A DNA stretch of 64,000 nt from FEN-1279 sp964501535 (GCA_964501535.1 CAZCSV010000008.1:16829-80828); one strand, 5' to 3'; shown: positions 1 to 9,375, counted from the stretch's first letter. Notes: generated from the sequence alone by a model not told the origin. Translations and numbers: made by a program.

Positions 1-25
1 ATAATTGCTTTTTATTTTATAAACC

Positions 26-607
26 TTATATCTTCTTAACCTCCTTATACCTGAAGCAATAGGTTAAATGGTCATTAACCATTCCCGCCGCCTGCATAAA
101 TGCATAACAAATCGTTGAGCCGACGAAAGAAAAGCCTCTTTTTTTCAAATCCGCACTCATCTCATCAGATTCTTTTGTTCTGACAGGCATTTTTTTTAAA
201 TCCTTCAATTTATTATCGATTGTCTTCCCGCCTGTAAAATGCCAGATATACTTATCAAAACTTCCGAATTCCTTTTTCACCCCGAGGAAAGCTTTTGCGT
301 TTTGTATCGTGGCGTTAATCTTCATTCTGTTTCTTATTATACCCGCATCGTTCAACAGTTCCTTTATTTTCTTCGAATCGTATTTTGCAATTTTCTTTGC
401 GTCGAAATTATCGAATGCTTTCCTGAAATTTTTTCTCTTGTTTATTATTGTGCTCCAGCTCAAACCCGCCTGAAATGCATCGAGTATGATAAATTCAAAT
501 AACTTTCTGTCGTTGTGCAGAGGAACTCCCCACTCTTCGTCGTGATACTTAATCATTAAAGGATTATTCGACGGCCAAGGACAGCGCCCGGTTACTTTTT
601 TCTTCAT
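26..607 (-). CDS. tag: DNA-3-methyladenine glycosylase I
   Basis: Removes 3-methyladenine from alkylated DNA in the first step of base excision repair in the cytoplasm. The 193-residue length is normal for the family. The structural zinc ligands of Tag proteins are all present: Cys9 and His22 at the N-terminus and His180 and Cys184 near the C-terminus, and the N-terminal CPW and YHDEEWG motifs are typical. Its ATG overlaps the stop codon of the upstream rhomboid gene by 4 bases, so it is the last gene of a ferredoxin - rhomboid - tag operon. Nothing is unusual in the sequence. Confidence 0.97.
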   Translation of the reverse strand: MKKKVTGRCPWPSNNPLMIKYHDEEWGVPLHNDRKLFEFIILDAFQAGLSWSTIINKRKNFRKAFDNFDAKKIAKYDSKKIKELLNDAGIIRNRMKINATIQNAKAFLGVKKEFGSFDKYIWHFTGGKTIDNKLKDLKKMPVRTKESDEMSADLKKRGFSFVGSTICYAFMQAAGMVNDHLTYCFRYKEVKKI

Positions 608-1338
608 ATATTATTTTTGTTTCTAATTTTGTTCTTTTTCTTAGGAAGTGATGAATTCACAAACCAAACGGGTCTTGCATTTTCATTAACTTTTACTTCG
701 TCAGGATTTTCATAATCTAAATACTCATAATCAATATCTTCATATTCTTCTTCATCGTCTTCATCTCTCGAAGGAACAGGGTCAAACTTTCTGAAAAATA
801 CCGCACACAACAATCCTATCATTGCTCCCGATAGATGTGCCTCAAAAGATACATTAGGGTCGGTTGGTAATACTCCCCAAACCAAACCACCGTATAAAAA
901 TACTACAAGCAAAGATAATGCTATAGACCTTGAATCTTTTCGGAATAATCCCATAAAAAATAAATAACTCGCAAACCCGTAAACCAATCCGCTCGCGCCT
1001 ATATGATATGCTTCCCGCGCAACAACCCAGACTGCAAGCCCGTGAAACAGATAAATAATCGGAAACACTAACAATGCCGAACGGGTATACAACGCAAACA
1101 GCGAAAAAGTCAGAATAAATAAGGAGGTAGAATTCGAAACCAGATGCCCGAAATCCGAATGTATTATCGGAGAAAAAATTATTCCCTTTAAACCGCTTGG
1201 CTTACGCGGAAAAATCCCGTATTCTGTCAGCTCAAACCCCGTGTATACTTCGAATATCTTTACCAGCCAGATTATTATAAGTAAAATCGATGCTATTATC
1301 AAACCTATCCTTACTTTTGCTTTATCGTCTTCCATCAC
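604..1338 (-). CDS. rhomboid family intramembrane serine protease
   Basis: Integral membrane protease that cleaves transmembrane helices within the inner membrane; the substrate is unknown. The sequence shows about six hydrophobic segments, the rhomboid H-x4-H-x3-N signature at His60-His65-Asn69, the catalytic serine in GASG (Ser116) and the catalytic histidine His168 in a late membrane helix. A cytoplasmic C-terminal tail after residue 185 is very acidic (Asp/Glu/Tyr-rich) and then basic at the end, with no recognised domain. It starts about 30 nt after the upstream ferredoxin-like gene and overlaps tag by 4 nt, suggesting one transcript. The start at MMEDD is uncertain by one codon. Confidence 0.93.
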   Translation of the reverse strand: MMEDDKAKVRIGLIIASILLIIIWLVKIFEVYTGFELTEYGIFPRKPSGLKGIIFSPIIHSDFGHLVSNSTSLFILTFSLFALYTRSALLVFPIIYLFHGLAVWVVAREAYHIGASGLVYGFASYLFFMGLFRKDSRSIALSLLVVFLYGGLVWGVLPTDPNVSFEAHLSGAMIGLLCAVFFRKFDPVPSRDEDDEEEYEDIDYEYLDYENPDEVKVNENARPVWFVNSSLPKKKNKIRNKNNI

Positions 1339-1367
1339 TGATTCTTAAGGTTAAAAGATTTTGTGAA

Positions 1368-1715
1368 TCACAATTTAATCTGATATTTACTTACTGGTCT
1401 GTTTTTAATAATATGTTCCTGCAAAATTTCCTCGATTATCTTTGGTGAACAGGAGTGATACCAGATACCTTCCGGGTAAATTACCATCAGCGGACCCTTG
1501 GTGCAAATTCTGAAACAGTCTGCTTTGGTTCTGTATATACCTCCCTTGCCAACCAAATCAAGCTCTACAAGTCTCCTCTTCAAATATTTCCATGCCTTTT
1601 CCCCCTCTTCCCTTTTTATGCATTTATCATCTTTTGCATCACAACAAATGAAAATATGCCTTTTAATCTTGCCGATTCCCAGACTTTCTGCTTTTTTCTC
1701 TAATTTTTTTCCCAT
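1368..1715 (-). CDS. thioredoxin-like [2Fe-2S] ferredoxin
   Basis: Small cytoplasmic electron carrier of the thioredoxin-like 2Fe-2S ferredoxin family, as also found in NuoE-type subunits and Clostridium-type Fd. The 115 residues carry Cys24, Cys25, Cys32, Cys67, Cys71 and Cys89. A Cys near 24/32 together with Cys67 and Cys71 fits the family's cluster ligands, and the stretch after Cys71 (TKGPLMVIYPEGIWY) is typical of this fold. It is the first gene of the minus-strand operon with the rhomboid protease and tag, and there is no obvious functional link with either. The redox partner is not indicated by context. Confidence 0.85.
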   Translation of the reverse strand: MGKKLEKKAESLGIGKIKRHIFICCDAKDDKCIKREEGEKAWKYLKRRLVELDLVGKGGIYRTKADCFRICTKGPLMVIYPEGIWYHSCSPKIIEEILQEHIIKNRPVSKYQIKL

Positions 1716-1815
1716 TCTTTTTTAAAATAATTAACCTAAAATAATATTAATAAAATCCCGAAACAATTACTTCTTTTAAGTTGTTATAAAAATGTAATTT
1801 TACTAATTTTAGCCA

Positions 1816-2832
1816 ATGAAAAAAGAATTTGTAGTACTTAGAAAACTTATCTCCGAAAGTAAAAATTCGGTTATTACCACACATCTGATACCCGATGGCG
1901 ATGCAATCGGCTCGGAACTTGCTTTGTACTGCTTCCTTAAGTCAAAGAAAAAAAATGTAACAATATTAAATCATTCCGTTACTCCGGATAATCTCGCTTT
2001 TCTCGACCCCAGTAAAATTATTAAAATTTATCTCAAACAAATCGAAAAGAGTAAAAAGCTTATTAGCAGGGCAGACCTGATATTTATCGTCGATACAAAT
2101 GAATATGCAAGAACAAAATCTATGGAGGAATGTATAAGAAAATCAAAAGCAAAAAAAATATGCATCGACCACCACCTCGGAACAGAAAAAAATTCTTTCG
2201 ATTTAATTATTTCGAATACAGATTATCCCGCAACCTCCCAAATCCTGTATGATTTTCTGATCGACGAGAAAAAAAATGTTATTACCCCTTTCGTGGCAAC
2301 CGCTCTGTATACAGGAATTATGACCGACACAGGTTCTTTCCGCTATCCCAGAACCGACGAGAGGACATTCTTAACTTGTGCAGACCTGGTTAAAAAAGGC
2401 GCCGACCCGGTCGATATCTATGACAAAACATATTGCAATATACCTCCGGGAAAAATCCGGCTCCTTTCAAGATTTATTAACAGCTATTCTTTCCATTTTA
2501 ATGGTGAGGTTGTAATCGGAAAAGTAACTCAAAAAGATTTCTCGGATTTTCATTCGGACGTTCAGGATGTCGAAGGGTTTTCGTCTTTCATTATGAACCT
2601 GAAAAACATTAAAGCCGGCCTGGTTCTCGTTGAACTTAAGGAAAGCGTTAAAATGTCATTCAGGTCAAAAGGTGATATCAGCATTAACGAATTTGCAAAA
2701 CTTTTCGGAGGCGGGGGTCATAAAAACGCCGCGGGCGCTACCGTCCCAAGAGTTTCCCTTAACGAGCTTGAAGATGAAATCGTGAAAAGATACAGCCTGT
2801 TCCGTTCACTGAATAAAAAAGATTTTCTGTAA
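1816..2832 (+). CDS. nrnA: DHH/DHHA1 phosphoesterase, NrnA-type (oligoribonuclease / pAp phosphatase)
   Basis: Predicted to degrade very short RNA (nanoRNA) and/or to dephosphorylate 3'-phosphoadenosine 5'-phosphate in the cytoplasm. Domain order is an N-terminal DHH domain with His23, Asp27-Gly-Asp29, Asp93 and the DHH triplet at residues 118-120, followed by a C-terminal DHHA1 domain with the GGGGHKNAAG substrate-binding motif near residue 300. The 338-residue length fits NrnA. The gene stands alone between a divergent operon and the duplicated lipoprotein fragment. The exact in vivo substrate cannot be read from the sequence. Confidence 0.92.
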   Translation: MKKEFVVLRKLISESKNSVITTHLIPDGDAIGSELALYCFLKSKKKNVTILNHSVTPDNLAFLDPSKIIKIYLKQIEKSKKLISRADLIFIVDTNEYARTKSMEECIRKSKAKKICIDHHLGTEKNSFDLIISNTDYPATSQILYDFLIDEKKNVITPFVATALYTGIMTDTGSFRYPRTDERTFLTCADLVKKGADPVDIYDKTYCNIPPGKIRLLSRFINSYSFHFNGEVVIGKVTQKDFSDFHSDVQDVEGFSSFIMNLKNIKAGLVLVELKESVKMSFRSKGDISINEFAKLFGGGGHKNAAGATVPRVSLNELEDEIVKRYSLFRSLNKKDFL

Positions 2833-2851
2833 ATCTTGCTATTAAACCTTT

Positions 2852-3028
2852 TTAATTTCCCACCAACTGAACTGCATCGATTTCCTTCCAGCCATCGATG
2901 GAATTCATCGCAAGCGTTATTTTGACTTTCTTCGTTTTGAATTCTGTTTTCTCGAACTTTGCAATAAAATACTGAATTTTTTCCTTCTCATATTTTGTCT
3001 TATCTATTCCCTCCCAAACCAGATGAGC
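2852..3028 (-). pseudogene. duplicated 3' fragment of the downstream lipoprotein gene
   Basis: This 177-base stretch is a near-identical copy of the last 59 codons, stop included, of the lipoprotein gene at 5831-6505. The frame is kept as far as an in-frame TAA at the upstream breakpoint, and there is no start codon, so it cannot make the full protein. Over the first ~158 bases I count five differences and all are synonymous; similarity then fades (SHTVWEG in the intact copy versus AHLVWEG here). It lies in the same orientation as the intact copy and about 3 kb away, so the two form a direct repeat around the TonB receptor and its small neighbour. The rest of the 2833-3136 gap holds nothing recognisable. 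Confidence 0.9.
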
Positions 3029-3136
3029 TTAAAAAGGATATTGTTAAAAAATTCGGTTCATTCTCTTCGCAACTTTAAATACAGTGTCTCCCGCCTGTAT
3101 TTATAACAAAATAGTACTCTATACCTACTTCTTCGT

Positions 3137-5347
3137 TTATAAAACCGTGAAAGGAATATTTACCGAAAATGAAAAATTCCTTCCTATATTATAGTATAAT
3201 GGTTTAAGCGTTGAAAGATGGTCATAATACTCAATATCAAAAATATTATTCACCGATAAATTAAAATTTAATTTTTGAAAACCTACCGGAAGACTAAAAC
3301 CTGTTCCCGCGTTTATTATCGTGTACCCGTCTGTTTCCGTTTCCGAAAAAGCAACTTTGCCCTGTTTAAAAGCTGTTAGAGAATTAATATTTATAAAAGG
3401 ATTATGGAGTTTCCATATTTTATCGGTTTCGGCTTTTAACTCAATCCTCAATTTATTTGCAGGTATAAAAGGCAAATAATCACCATTTTCCTGCTTACCA
3501 ACTACAGTTGAAAATTTTGTTTCAAAATGAAGCCATCCAATCTGTCTTGGGTGAATATGGAACACAAACTCTCCTCCAAACAACGAAGAATTACTTTGCG
3601 AAAATTTATAAATTTTTGAACCCGATGAAGCTGTATCGCTTGTTGGGGAAATAAAGATATAATTATCTATAATATTATAAAAACCCGCCAAATCAAATGA
3701 AATATGTTTTCCGTGATAATGCATACTAAAATCGGATTCATAAGTATGAACCGTGGTTAAATCCGGATTACCTTTTTCAAACCTGTTGCCGTGCATTCCG
3801 TTTGAGGTAAGTTCTGAAAGATTAGGAGTTCTATAAGCAGATGCAAAGTTAGTTCTAAAAATAATATTCGTATTCAAATTATATGTTCCACCGATAGAGC
3901 CACTTATATTATTATAATTTCTTGAAATAGCCGCCTGAGTTCCAAGAACTTCCGTTTTTATTTCGTTATAGTCATACCTAATTCCTGTCTGAACTTTCAG
4001 ATGTTTAATAAAAGTATATTGTATGAGTACATATAAAGCGGCATTCTTTGTATTTGTATTGGGCAGAAACTGTGAAGGGCGATTGTTTATATTTTCATGC
4101 TTTTGAATTTTTCCCTGCGTACCAATAATGTATTCTGTGTTATTAGATGAAGGGAAATTTAATTTTGTATTATAAGTAAAAGTAGCAAGGTTCATTTCAA
4201 CAAAAGGAACAGTCAAGGTAGTCTGAAGTTTTCTTATTACACTTTGAAAAGAAGCAATTAAATCCAGACTGTAATTTCCTATGAACAGTTTATTTTGAGA
4301 ATAAACCAGATGATTTCCAAGGTCTTGGTACCAGATATCGTTTTTTCTATCACGGGTTTGAATTAAAGATATCGAGGCAGGAACCGTCATACCAAGGTCC
4401 TGTTTATTAAAATCATAAAATATGTTAAACGAACCGTATCTTCTTGTCAAACCTAAATTTGTTTTTAAAGACCATTCGTTAAACCTTGAGTTAGGAACAA
4501 AATCTCCTCCCGGTTGAAGATAATCTGAGTTTGATTTTCCGCCGATATTTATTCCTCCGTTAATCTCATTTGATGCTCCTTTAAGGCTAATGTCCCCTAA
4601 AAATCCCTGTGTATTTGAAAAATATTGGAGCTTTGTATTTCCAATAATTTTTCCGACTGGTGCAGGTTTTTCTTTAATAAAATTAATGACACCCCCAATT
4701 GCGTCAGAGCCGTACAATAACGAAGCGGGACCTTTAATTATCTCAACCCTGTCTAACCCGAATTCGTTGATATTTAAAGGATGATTTTCTGAGTATTGAT
4801 AATTTTCTATTCTTATCCCATTATTAAGAACAAGAATATCGTTCATTGATAGACCTCTTATCACGGGCTTCGACACCCCGCTTCCTTTAGAAATCATATC
4901 AACCCCGGGAACAGAAGTAATTGTTTCCATAAAATTCGGGGTTGCATTTTTTAAAACGTCATCAATATTAAATACATCAATTTTAACTGCATTTTCGTGC
5001 TGTGTAGAATTATAGCCGCTCGTAACAACTATTTCTTCTGTTTTGATCATTGCATTTTCGAGTGCAACATTTATTTTTCTACTTGAATTATCAAATAAAA
5101 TTATTTCCACATGGTTTATATAGCCAATTAAAGAAAATTGAATTTTTAATTTCCCGTTTGGAATATCTTTCAGCAAATATTCTCCGTTTTTATCGGTATT
5201 AATTACTTTGTTAATTTCGGTTGCATATATTGTAACGTTACTTAAAGGTTTCCCGTTGTTTTCATCCGTAACAATTCCGGATATTTGGTTTTGCGAAAAT
5301 ATATTAACGGCAAAAAGCGTAATTATTATAATAATTATGTTTTTCAT
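3137..5347 (-). CDS. TonB-dependent outer-membrane receptor, probably for metal uptake
   Basis: Outer-membrane gated channel energised by TonB-ExbBD. The 736 residues comprise a signal peptide (about 1-19), a carboxypeptidase-regulatory-like beta-sandwich (about 20-95), a plug domain (about 125-225, containing RGLSMNDILVLNNG and the KGPASLLYGSDAIGG motif) and a 22-strand beta-barrel ending near the C-terminus with aromatic residues. The plug sequence around ENYQYSENHPLNI resembles the zinc/copper receptor group (ZnuD-like) more than siderophore receptors; this is family knowledge, not proof. The next gene upstream encodes a small His/Cys-rich protein, which supports a metal role. Local composition looks more A+T-rich than the flanks, and the pair is bracketed by a direct repeat. 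Confidence 0.9.
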   Translation of the reverse strand: MKNIIIIIITLFAVNIFSQNQISGIVTDENNGKPLSNVTIYATEINKVINTDKNGEYLLKDIPNGKLKIQFSLIGYINHVEIILFDNSSRKINVALENAMIKTEEIVVTSGYNSTQHENAVKIDVFNIDDVLKNATPNFMETITSVPGVDMISKGSGVSKPVIRGLSMNDILVLNNGIRIENYQYSENHPLNINEFGLDRVEIIKGPASLLYGSDAIGGVINFIKEKPAPVGKIIGNTKLQYFSNTQGFLGDISLKGASNEINGGINIGGKSNSDYLQPGGDFVPNSRFNEWSLKTNLGLTRRYGSFNIFYDFNKQDLGMTVPASISLIQTRDRKNDIWYQDLGNHLVYSQNKLFIGNYSLDLIASFQSVIRKLQTTLTVPFVEMNLATFTYNTKLNFPSSNNTEYIIGTQGKIQKHENINNRPSQFLPNTNTKNAALYVLIQYTFIKHLKVQTGIRYDYNEIKTEVLGTQAAISRNYNNISGSIGGTYNLNTNIIFRTNFASAYRTPNLSELTSNGMHGNRFEKGNPDLTTVHTYESDFSMHYHGKHISFDLAGFYNIIDNYIFISPTSDTASSGSKIYKFSQSNSSLFGGEFVFHIHPRQIGWLHFETKFSTVVGKQENGDYLPFIPANKLRIELKAETDKIWKLHNPFININSLTAFKQGKVAFSETETDGYTIINAGTGFSLPVGFQKLNFNLSVNNIFDIEYYDHLSTLKPLYYNIGRNFSFSVNIPFTVL

Positions 5348-5385
5348 TTTGGTTATAATTTAGTTTTAAAAATAGTATTTAAAAA

Positions 5386-5718
5386 CTAAATTATCGGAGG
5401 AGAGCGAAGTAATTTTTGGTCTAATAAATAACTTTTTTGAGTTGAACTTCTAAAACTTATTAAATATTCACAAACAAATTTTTCATACGAATAATCATTT
5501 AAAGCTGGGACTTCTTCAAAAGAGAATTTTTCAAAATTACAAATCTTACACTCTTCTTTTATATCTATTTTGTTATGAAAACTTTCTTCCTGAGAACAGC
5601 AATTCCTGCTTTCACAGATACAGTGTTCTTTATGACTATGAATTACTTTTACAAAATCAGGCAATAAAAATAAAAGTATCAGAAAAAACCTGGCAATATT
5701 TAAATATGTTTTGCTCAA
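5386..5718 (-). CDS. small exported His/Cys-rich protein, likely metal-binding
   Basis: A 110-residue protein with an N-terminal hydrophobic segment (about 8-26) followed by a cluster HSHKEHCICESRNCC and a later CKIC pair, then a C-terminus of LRSPPII. Small proteins with this design, ending in R-x-PP, are often found next to metal-related TonB receptors or efflux genes in Bacteroidota (DUF2946-like). I cannot assign it to a named family with certainty. It is 38 nt upstream of the TonB receptor on the same strand and probably co-transcribed. A role as periplasmic metal chaperone or sensor is inference. Confidence 0.7.
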   Translation of the reverse strand: MSKTYLNIARFFLILLFLLPDFVKVIHSHKEHCICESRNCCSQEESFHNKIDIKEECKICNFEKFSFEEVPALNDYSYEKFVCEYLISFRSSTQKSYLLDQKLLRSPPII

Positions 5719-5830
5719 ACTGAATTTAAATTATTAAAAACGAAAACTAATAAAAATACCTTAACGCGATTTAATTTTCTGTTTTGGTTTTTATATAAAA
5801 TAAATCATCCGGTTTATATAATATCAAATC

Positions 5831-6505
5831 TTAATTTCCCACCAACTGCACTGCATCGATTTCCTTCCAGCCATCGATGGAATTCATCGCAAGCGTTATT
5901 TTGACTTTCTTCGTTTTAAATTCTGTTTTCTCGAACTTCGCAATAAAATACTGAATTTTTTCTTTCTCATATTTTGTCTTATCTATTCCTTCCCATACTG
6001 TATGGCTCTTTCCCTTGTCGTCGATTAACTCTACTTTTATTATTGCACCCGGATTGTATGTCTGCCTGACTCTTACCTCCGTTGCGTTAACGGCTTTGCC
6101 GTAAGTCAGTAATACCCATTCAATTCCCTTTTCCGCTTCAAACGACGTCCACGCCCTGCCGTCATCTGCGTATTTCTCGACGTCGGGAGCTCCCGTCATT
6201 TGTGCGGGAGACCAGTTTTCCCTGCCGGTGTTGTTGCCATATGACGAACTCGCTTCCGCATTCACCGCCCATTGCCCGAGCGTGTCTTTTAATATCTTGT
6301 CCTCATCAAGTGCCTCTTTCACTGCTTTCTCTCTGCCCGCTTGCTCTTTCAATGCATTTAAAGAATCCTGCTTCCTCTTTTCTTTTTCTGCCTGCTCTTC
6401 TTTTTGTTTGTCCTTTTCAGATTCTTCTTTTTTTGTTTCGCTCTTCTTTCCGCAAGCAGCAAAAATAAATACAAAAACTAAAAATAAATAAATCAGCCTT
6501 CTCAT
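5831..6505 (-). CDS. lipoprotein with a galactose-binding-like (discoidin-type) domain
   Basis: Exported lipoprotein of unknown role. The first 18 residues form a lipoprotein signal with the lipobox FAAC (Cys18). A long charged Lys/Glu coiled segment follows (about 19-70), then a C-terminal beta-sandwich of about 150 residues with NWSPAQMTGAPD, YNPGAIIKVEL and DGWKEIDAVQLVG motifs, as seen in jelly-roll carbohydrate- or surface-binding modules of many environmental bacteria. A clear Shine-Dalgarno sequence (GGGAGG on the minus strand, 6513-6518) sits 7 nt before the ATG. Its last 59 codons are duplicated at 2852-3028. The binding partner is unknown. Confidence 0.8.
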   Translation of the reverse strand: MRRLIYLFLVFVFIFAACGKKSETKKEESEKDKQKEEQAEKEKRKQDSLNALKEQAGREKAVKEALDEDKILKDTLGQWAVNAEASSSYGNNTGRENWSPAQMTGAPDVEKYADDGRAWTSFEAEKGIEWVLLTYGKAVNATEVRVRQTYNPGAIIKVELIDDKGKSHTVWEGIDKTKYEKEKIQYFIAKFEKTEFKTKKVKITLAMNSIDGWKEIDAVQLVGN

Positions 6506-6575
6506 TTTTTAACCTCCCGAAATTTTTTTACTAAAAAATTTTTTAAGTCTACAGTTAACAAAAAATAATAAAAAT

Positions 6576-7895
6576 TTATTTTATTAACACCATCCTTTTC
6601 GCGTCCGTAAAATCCCCGGCAACCAGCTTATAGAAATACACCCCTCCCGCCAAGTTGTTTGCCGTAAAACTGACCGTGTAAAATCCCGCGGTTTTTCTTT
6701 CGTTCAATATTGATTTTACTTCTCTGCCGGTTATGTCGTAAAGCTTTATCGATACATAGCAGTCGAGCGGAATATCAAAATCGATTTTTGTCGTCGGATT
6801 AAACGGGTTCGGATAATTCTGGTAAAGCTTATAACCGGCGGGGAATTCCTCGCTCCTCCTTGAAATATTAATAAAAGAACCAAGCAGAGTATCCAACAAT
6901 GTCGTATAATTCTCTATTACTATCTGCCTTGCCTGGTTGCATAAATATCTTTTAAGAAACTTAACCGTCCTTATCTGAAAATATTCTATCGGATAATAGT
7001 TTTCGTGCCCTGCCCCGGGTACATAGTCCAGCTCGAACGGTCTTATCAGATTCCTGAACCGTTTCCTGATTTCATCGGAACCCATCGTCTTAATATAATT
7101 CGTGCAGTTGTATGCGTAACCCGTTCCATATGGTACAACTGCGTCGGCTGTTCCGTGAAACATCAATGTGGGTATTACGTTCGGGTTTTTTATGTATGCT
7201 GTATCAAGCAGACCCCCCGATATACTCACTATCGACTTTATTCGAAAAGAATTTCTGTACGAATTCGTTGCAGTGTCGAGCAGCCCGAGTTCCTGAACCA
7301 AAGCAGGGTTGTAATTATTCATATCCTCCTGCGCGGCAAACGATATCATTAAGCTCGTTACCGCTCCCGCGCTTATACCCGCAACGAACATATAATTCGT
7401 ATCTATTCCGTATAAGTTGGCATTTGCTTTAAAGTAACGGAACGCCGACTTTGTATCCTGCATCGCTCTGTACACTGCTTTTGCAAGCGAAAGCCCGCTG
7501 CCAAGACACAGAGAGGGATTTCCCCCCGTATTCCATCCAACCCTGTAATCGATTGATGCGCAAACATATCCTCGTGCGGAAAAATCCAACATCGGTATTT
7601 TTAAATCATATTTGTCCCCTGCGTAAAAGCCTCCTCCGTGCAACATTAGTATGAACGGCCGTTTCTGCAACGGGTCGATGGATAACTTCGGGTATGAAAT
7701 AATAAATTTTAAATTCACGGGATTGCCGAGCCAGTCTGTGTTTTGCCCGTATGATATGCTTCCGAGCGTATCTACCTGCTCCAAACCGAAATAATATGTG
7801 GTGTCGAATCTTCCGGTTATGCAGTATTGCTGAGAATACGTAATTCCCGCAAAGAGAAAAATAAAAAAAGCAATATAATATTCCGCTTTATTCAA
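6576..7895 (-). CDS. secreted alpha/beta-hydrolase (esterase-like) with T9SS sorting domain
   Basis: Secreted serine hydrolase of the carboxylesterase/acyl-peptidase-like fold. A signal peptide occupies about residues 1-21. The catalytic domain shows the oxyanion motif HGGGF (86-90), the nucleophile elbow GISAG with Ser175, an aspartate in HGTADAVVPYG and a histidine in GAGHENY. The last ~80 residues form a type IX secretion system type A sorting domain (QNYPNPFNPTTKI ... GGVYFYKL ... KRMVLIK), so the protein should cross the outer membrane and be anchored or released. The polymer or ester it acts on is unknown. It is a single gene. Confidence 0.9.
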   Translation of the reverse strand: MNKAEYYIAFFIFLFAGITYSQQYCITGRFDTTYYFGLEQVDTLGSISYGQNTDWLGNPVNLKFIISYPKLSIDPLQKRPFILMLHGGGFYAGDKYDLKIPMLDFSARGYVCASIDYRVGWNTGGNPSLCLGSGLSLAKAVYRAMQDTKSAFRYFKANANLYGIDTNYMFVAGISAGAVTSLMISFAAQEDMNNYNPALVQELGLLDTATNSYRNSFRIKSIVSISGGLLDTAYIKNPNVIPTLMFHGTADAVVPYGTGYAYNCTNYIKTMGSDEIRKRFRNLIRPFELDYVPGAGHENYYPIEYFQIRTVKFLKRYLCNQARQIVIENYTTLLDTLLGSFINISRRSEEFPAGYKLYQNYPNPFNPTTKIDFDIPLDCYVSIKLYDITGREVKSILNERKTAGFYTVSFTANNLAGGVYFYKLVAGDFTDAKRMVLIK

Positions 7896-8063
7896 TCAAT
7901 AGTGTTTAATAATTTTATATTCACGACAAATTTATAATATTATTCGAAGAAATAATATATATTTATGCTTTTAAGATATAAAAATATCTCTAATAACTGC
8001 CTTTTTTTCTTTTTGATTTACATTTAAAAAAACATTTGTTTAAACTAAATTGCTATAAATAAT

Positions 8064-8071
8064 TACTTTTG
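8064..8071 (+). promoter_or_regulatory. possible Bacteroidota-type -7 promoter box (TACTTTTG)
   Basis: TACTTTTG matches the Bacteroidota -7 consensus TAnnTTTG. It ends only 5 nt before the ATG of the 8077 gene, which would put the transcription start at or next to the start codon. No convincing -33 TTTG at the usual spacing was found, so this is a weak candidate. Confidence 0.25.
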
Positions 8072-8076
8072 CCTAA

Positions 8077-9372
8077 ATGTTCGAAGAAATAGTTGAGAAA
8101 AAATACAATCCGCTGAAAATCATTACCGGTGAGTTAAAAACAATATCCCTCGATACAATTAAAAACAGCGACTTGCCCCTTTATGCAATCAACTTCCTTT
8201 CTGCCGAACAAATAGAAATTAACGACAGAAACACCCTCGATACTCTGCTCGAAAAATCCGTAAAGCTAATCGTAAACTATTCCCTGAGACCAAAATGGAC
8301 TATCGTTAATTATTTCTTTGGAGGATTTGACTCCAAACCTGCAGATGAAATATTAAGGAAAGCCGAGGTTTTCCGCTTTTACAGGTATTACATCGATTTA
8401 ATTACAAATCATATCAACGATAACGCGCTGATGTTCCTGACACAGGATGAGGTAAAATACCTCGCCGACGAAGCTAATAAAGTAGTCCTGGAAAAACTGG
8501 TAAAGAACACTTCAAGCGTAAAAATAAAAAATTTCTTTTCGCAGGTATATAAATTAAAATATGGGGACGATAAAGAAATTAATCTCGACTGGAGCGTGCC
8601 GTTCCTTTTCATAAAACTCTTCCTCGAAGATAAAGGCTTTACTGAACTGCTCGAAAAATTCAGCATTATTCCCGGTCTCGATGACACAATGGAAATAGAA
8701 ATGAAAACCGCTATTAAAGTCCTAACCGATAAATATTATGTGAATAGTGACCTCTTTGTCATAAAAGACGAACCCCAAAAAATAAATACAGAAAACGAAA
8801 TAACCGAAGTAAAGCAGGAAAAACAAAAAGAAACAGTTGTAACAGAAAAAAATATTCAGTCGGAAAGAATCGATTTAACGTCAGAAATAAAAACAGAAGA
8901 AAAAATACCCGGAACTATCCCCGAGAAAACTGTTTCGGAAGAAGAGGATAAACCAAAGGGAATAATAAGAATAATTAAGAATATCCCGACAAAAAAAATA
9001 CTCCGCAATGAAAAAAATATAACCGTCGGGAACATCAAATCCGCGGAAGAAACCAAAAAAGTACAGACCGAAAGACCTCCCGCTGAAAAAGAAATCCACG
9101 TAAGAAAAGAAAAACCATACGGGGAAGAAAAATTAAAGTATCTCTTTAAACAGGAAGAAATTATTTATATCAGGAAAAAAATATTTAAGGACAGTAAATC
9201 GGCGATGTACGAAGCCTTCGGAGAACTTGAAAAATACGAAACGTGGCAGGAAGCATCGGATTATCTCAAAGAAATCTTTCTGAAAAACAAAGTGGATTTA
9301 TATAATAAATATACGGTCTTATTTGTTGACCTGCTTAATGACCATTTTTCAAAAATCGAGAAAGGTAAATAA
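8077..9372 (+). CDS. conserved-looking protein of unknown function upstream of obg
   Basis: I do not recognise this 431-residue protein. It has a helical N-terminal half (about 1-225) rich in hydrophobic, Lys and Glu residues, a low-complexity charged linker (about 230-350, many Lys, Glu, Thr and Pro) and a helical C-terminal part (about 355-430, PYGEEKLKYLFKQEEI onward). There is no signal peptide or membrane segment, so it should be cytoplasmic. It ends 3 nt before the TTG start of obg, so the two are probably translationally coupled. A role in ribosome assembly or stress would be only a guess from that neighbour. Confidence 0.8.
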   Translation: MFEEIVEKKYNPLKIITGELKTISLDTIKNSDLPLYAINFLSAEQIEINDRNTLDTLLEKSVKLIVNYSLRPKWTIVNYFFGGFDSKPADEILRKAEVFRFYRYYIDLITNHINDNALMFLTQDEVKYLADEANKVVLEKLVKNTSSVKIKNFFSQVYKLKYGDDKEINLDWSVPFLFIKLFLEDKGFTELLEKFSIIPGLDDTMEIEMKTAIKVLTDKYYVNSDLFVIKDEPQKINTENEITEVKQEKQKETVVTEKNIQSERIDLTSEIKTEEKIPGTIPEKTVSEEEDKPKGIIRIIKNIPTKKILRNEKNITVGNIKSAEETKKVQTERPPAEKEIHVRKEKPYGEEKLKYLFKQEEIIYIRKKIFKDSKSAMYEAFGELEKYETWQEASDYLKEIFLKNKVDLYNKYTVLFVDLLNDHFSKIEKGK

Positions 9373-9375
9373 ATT

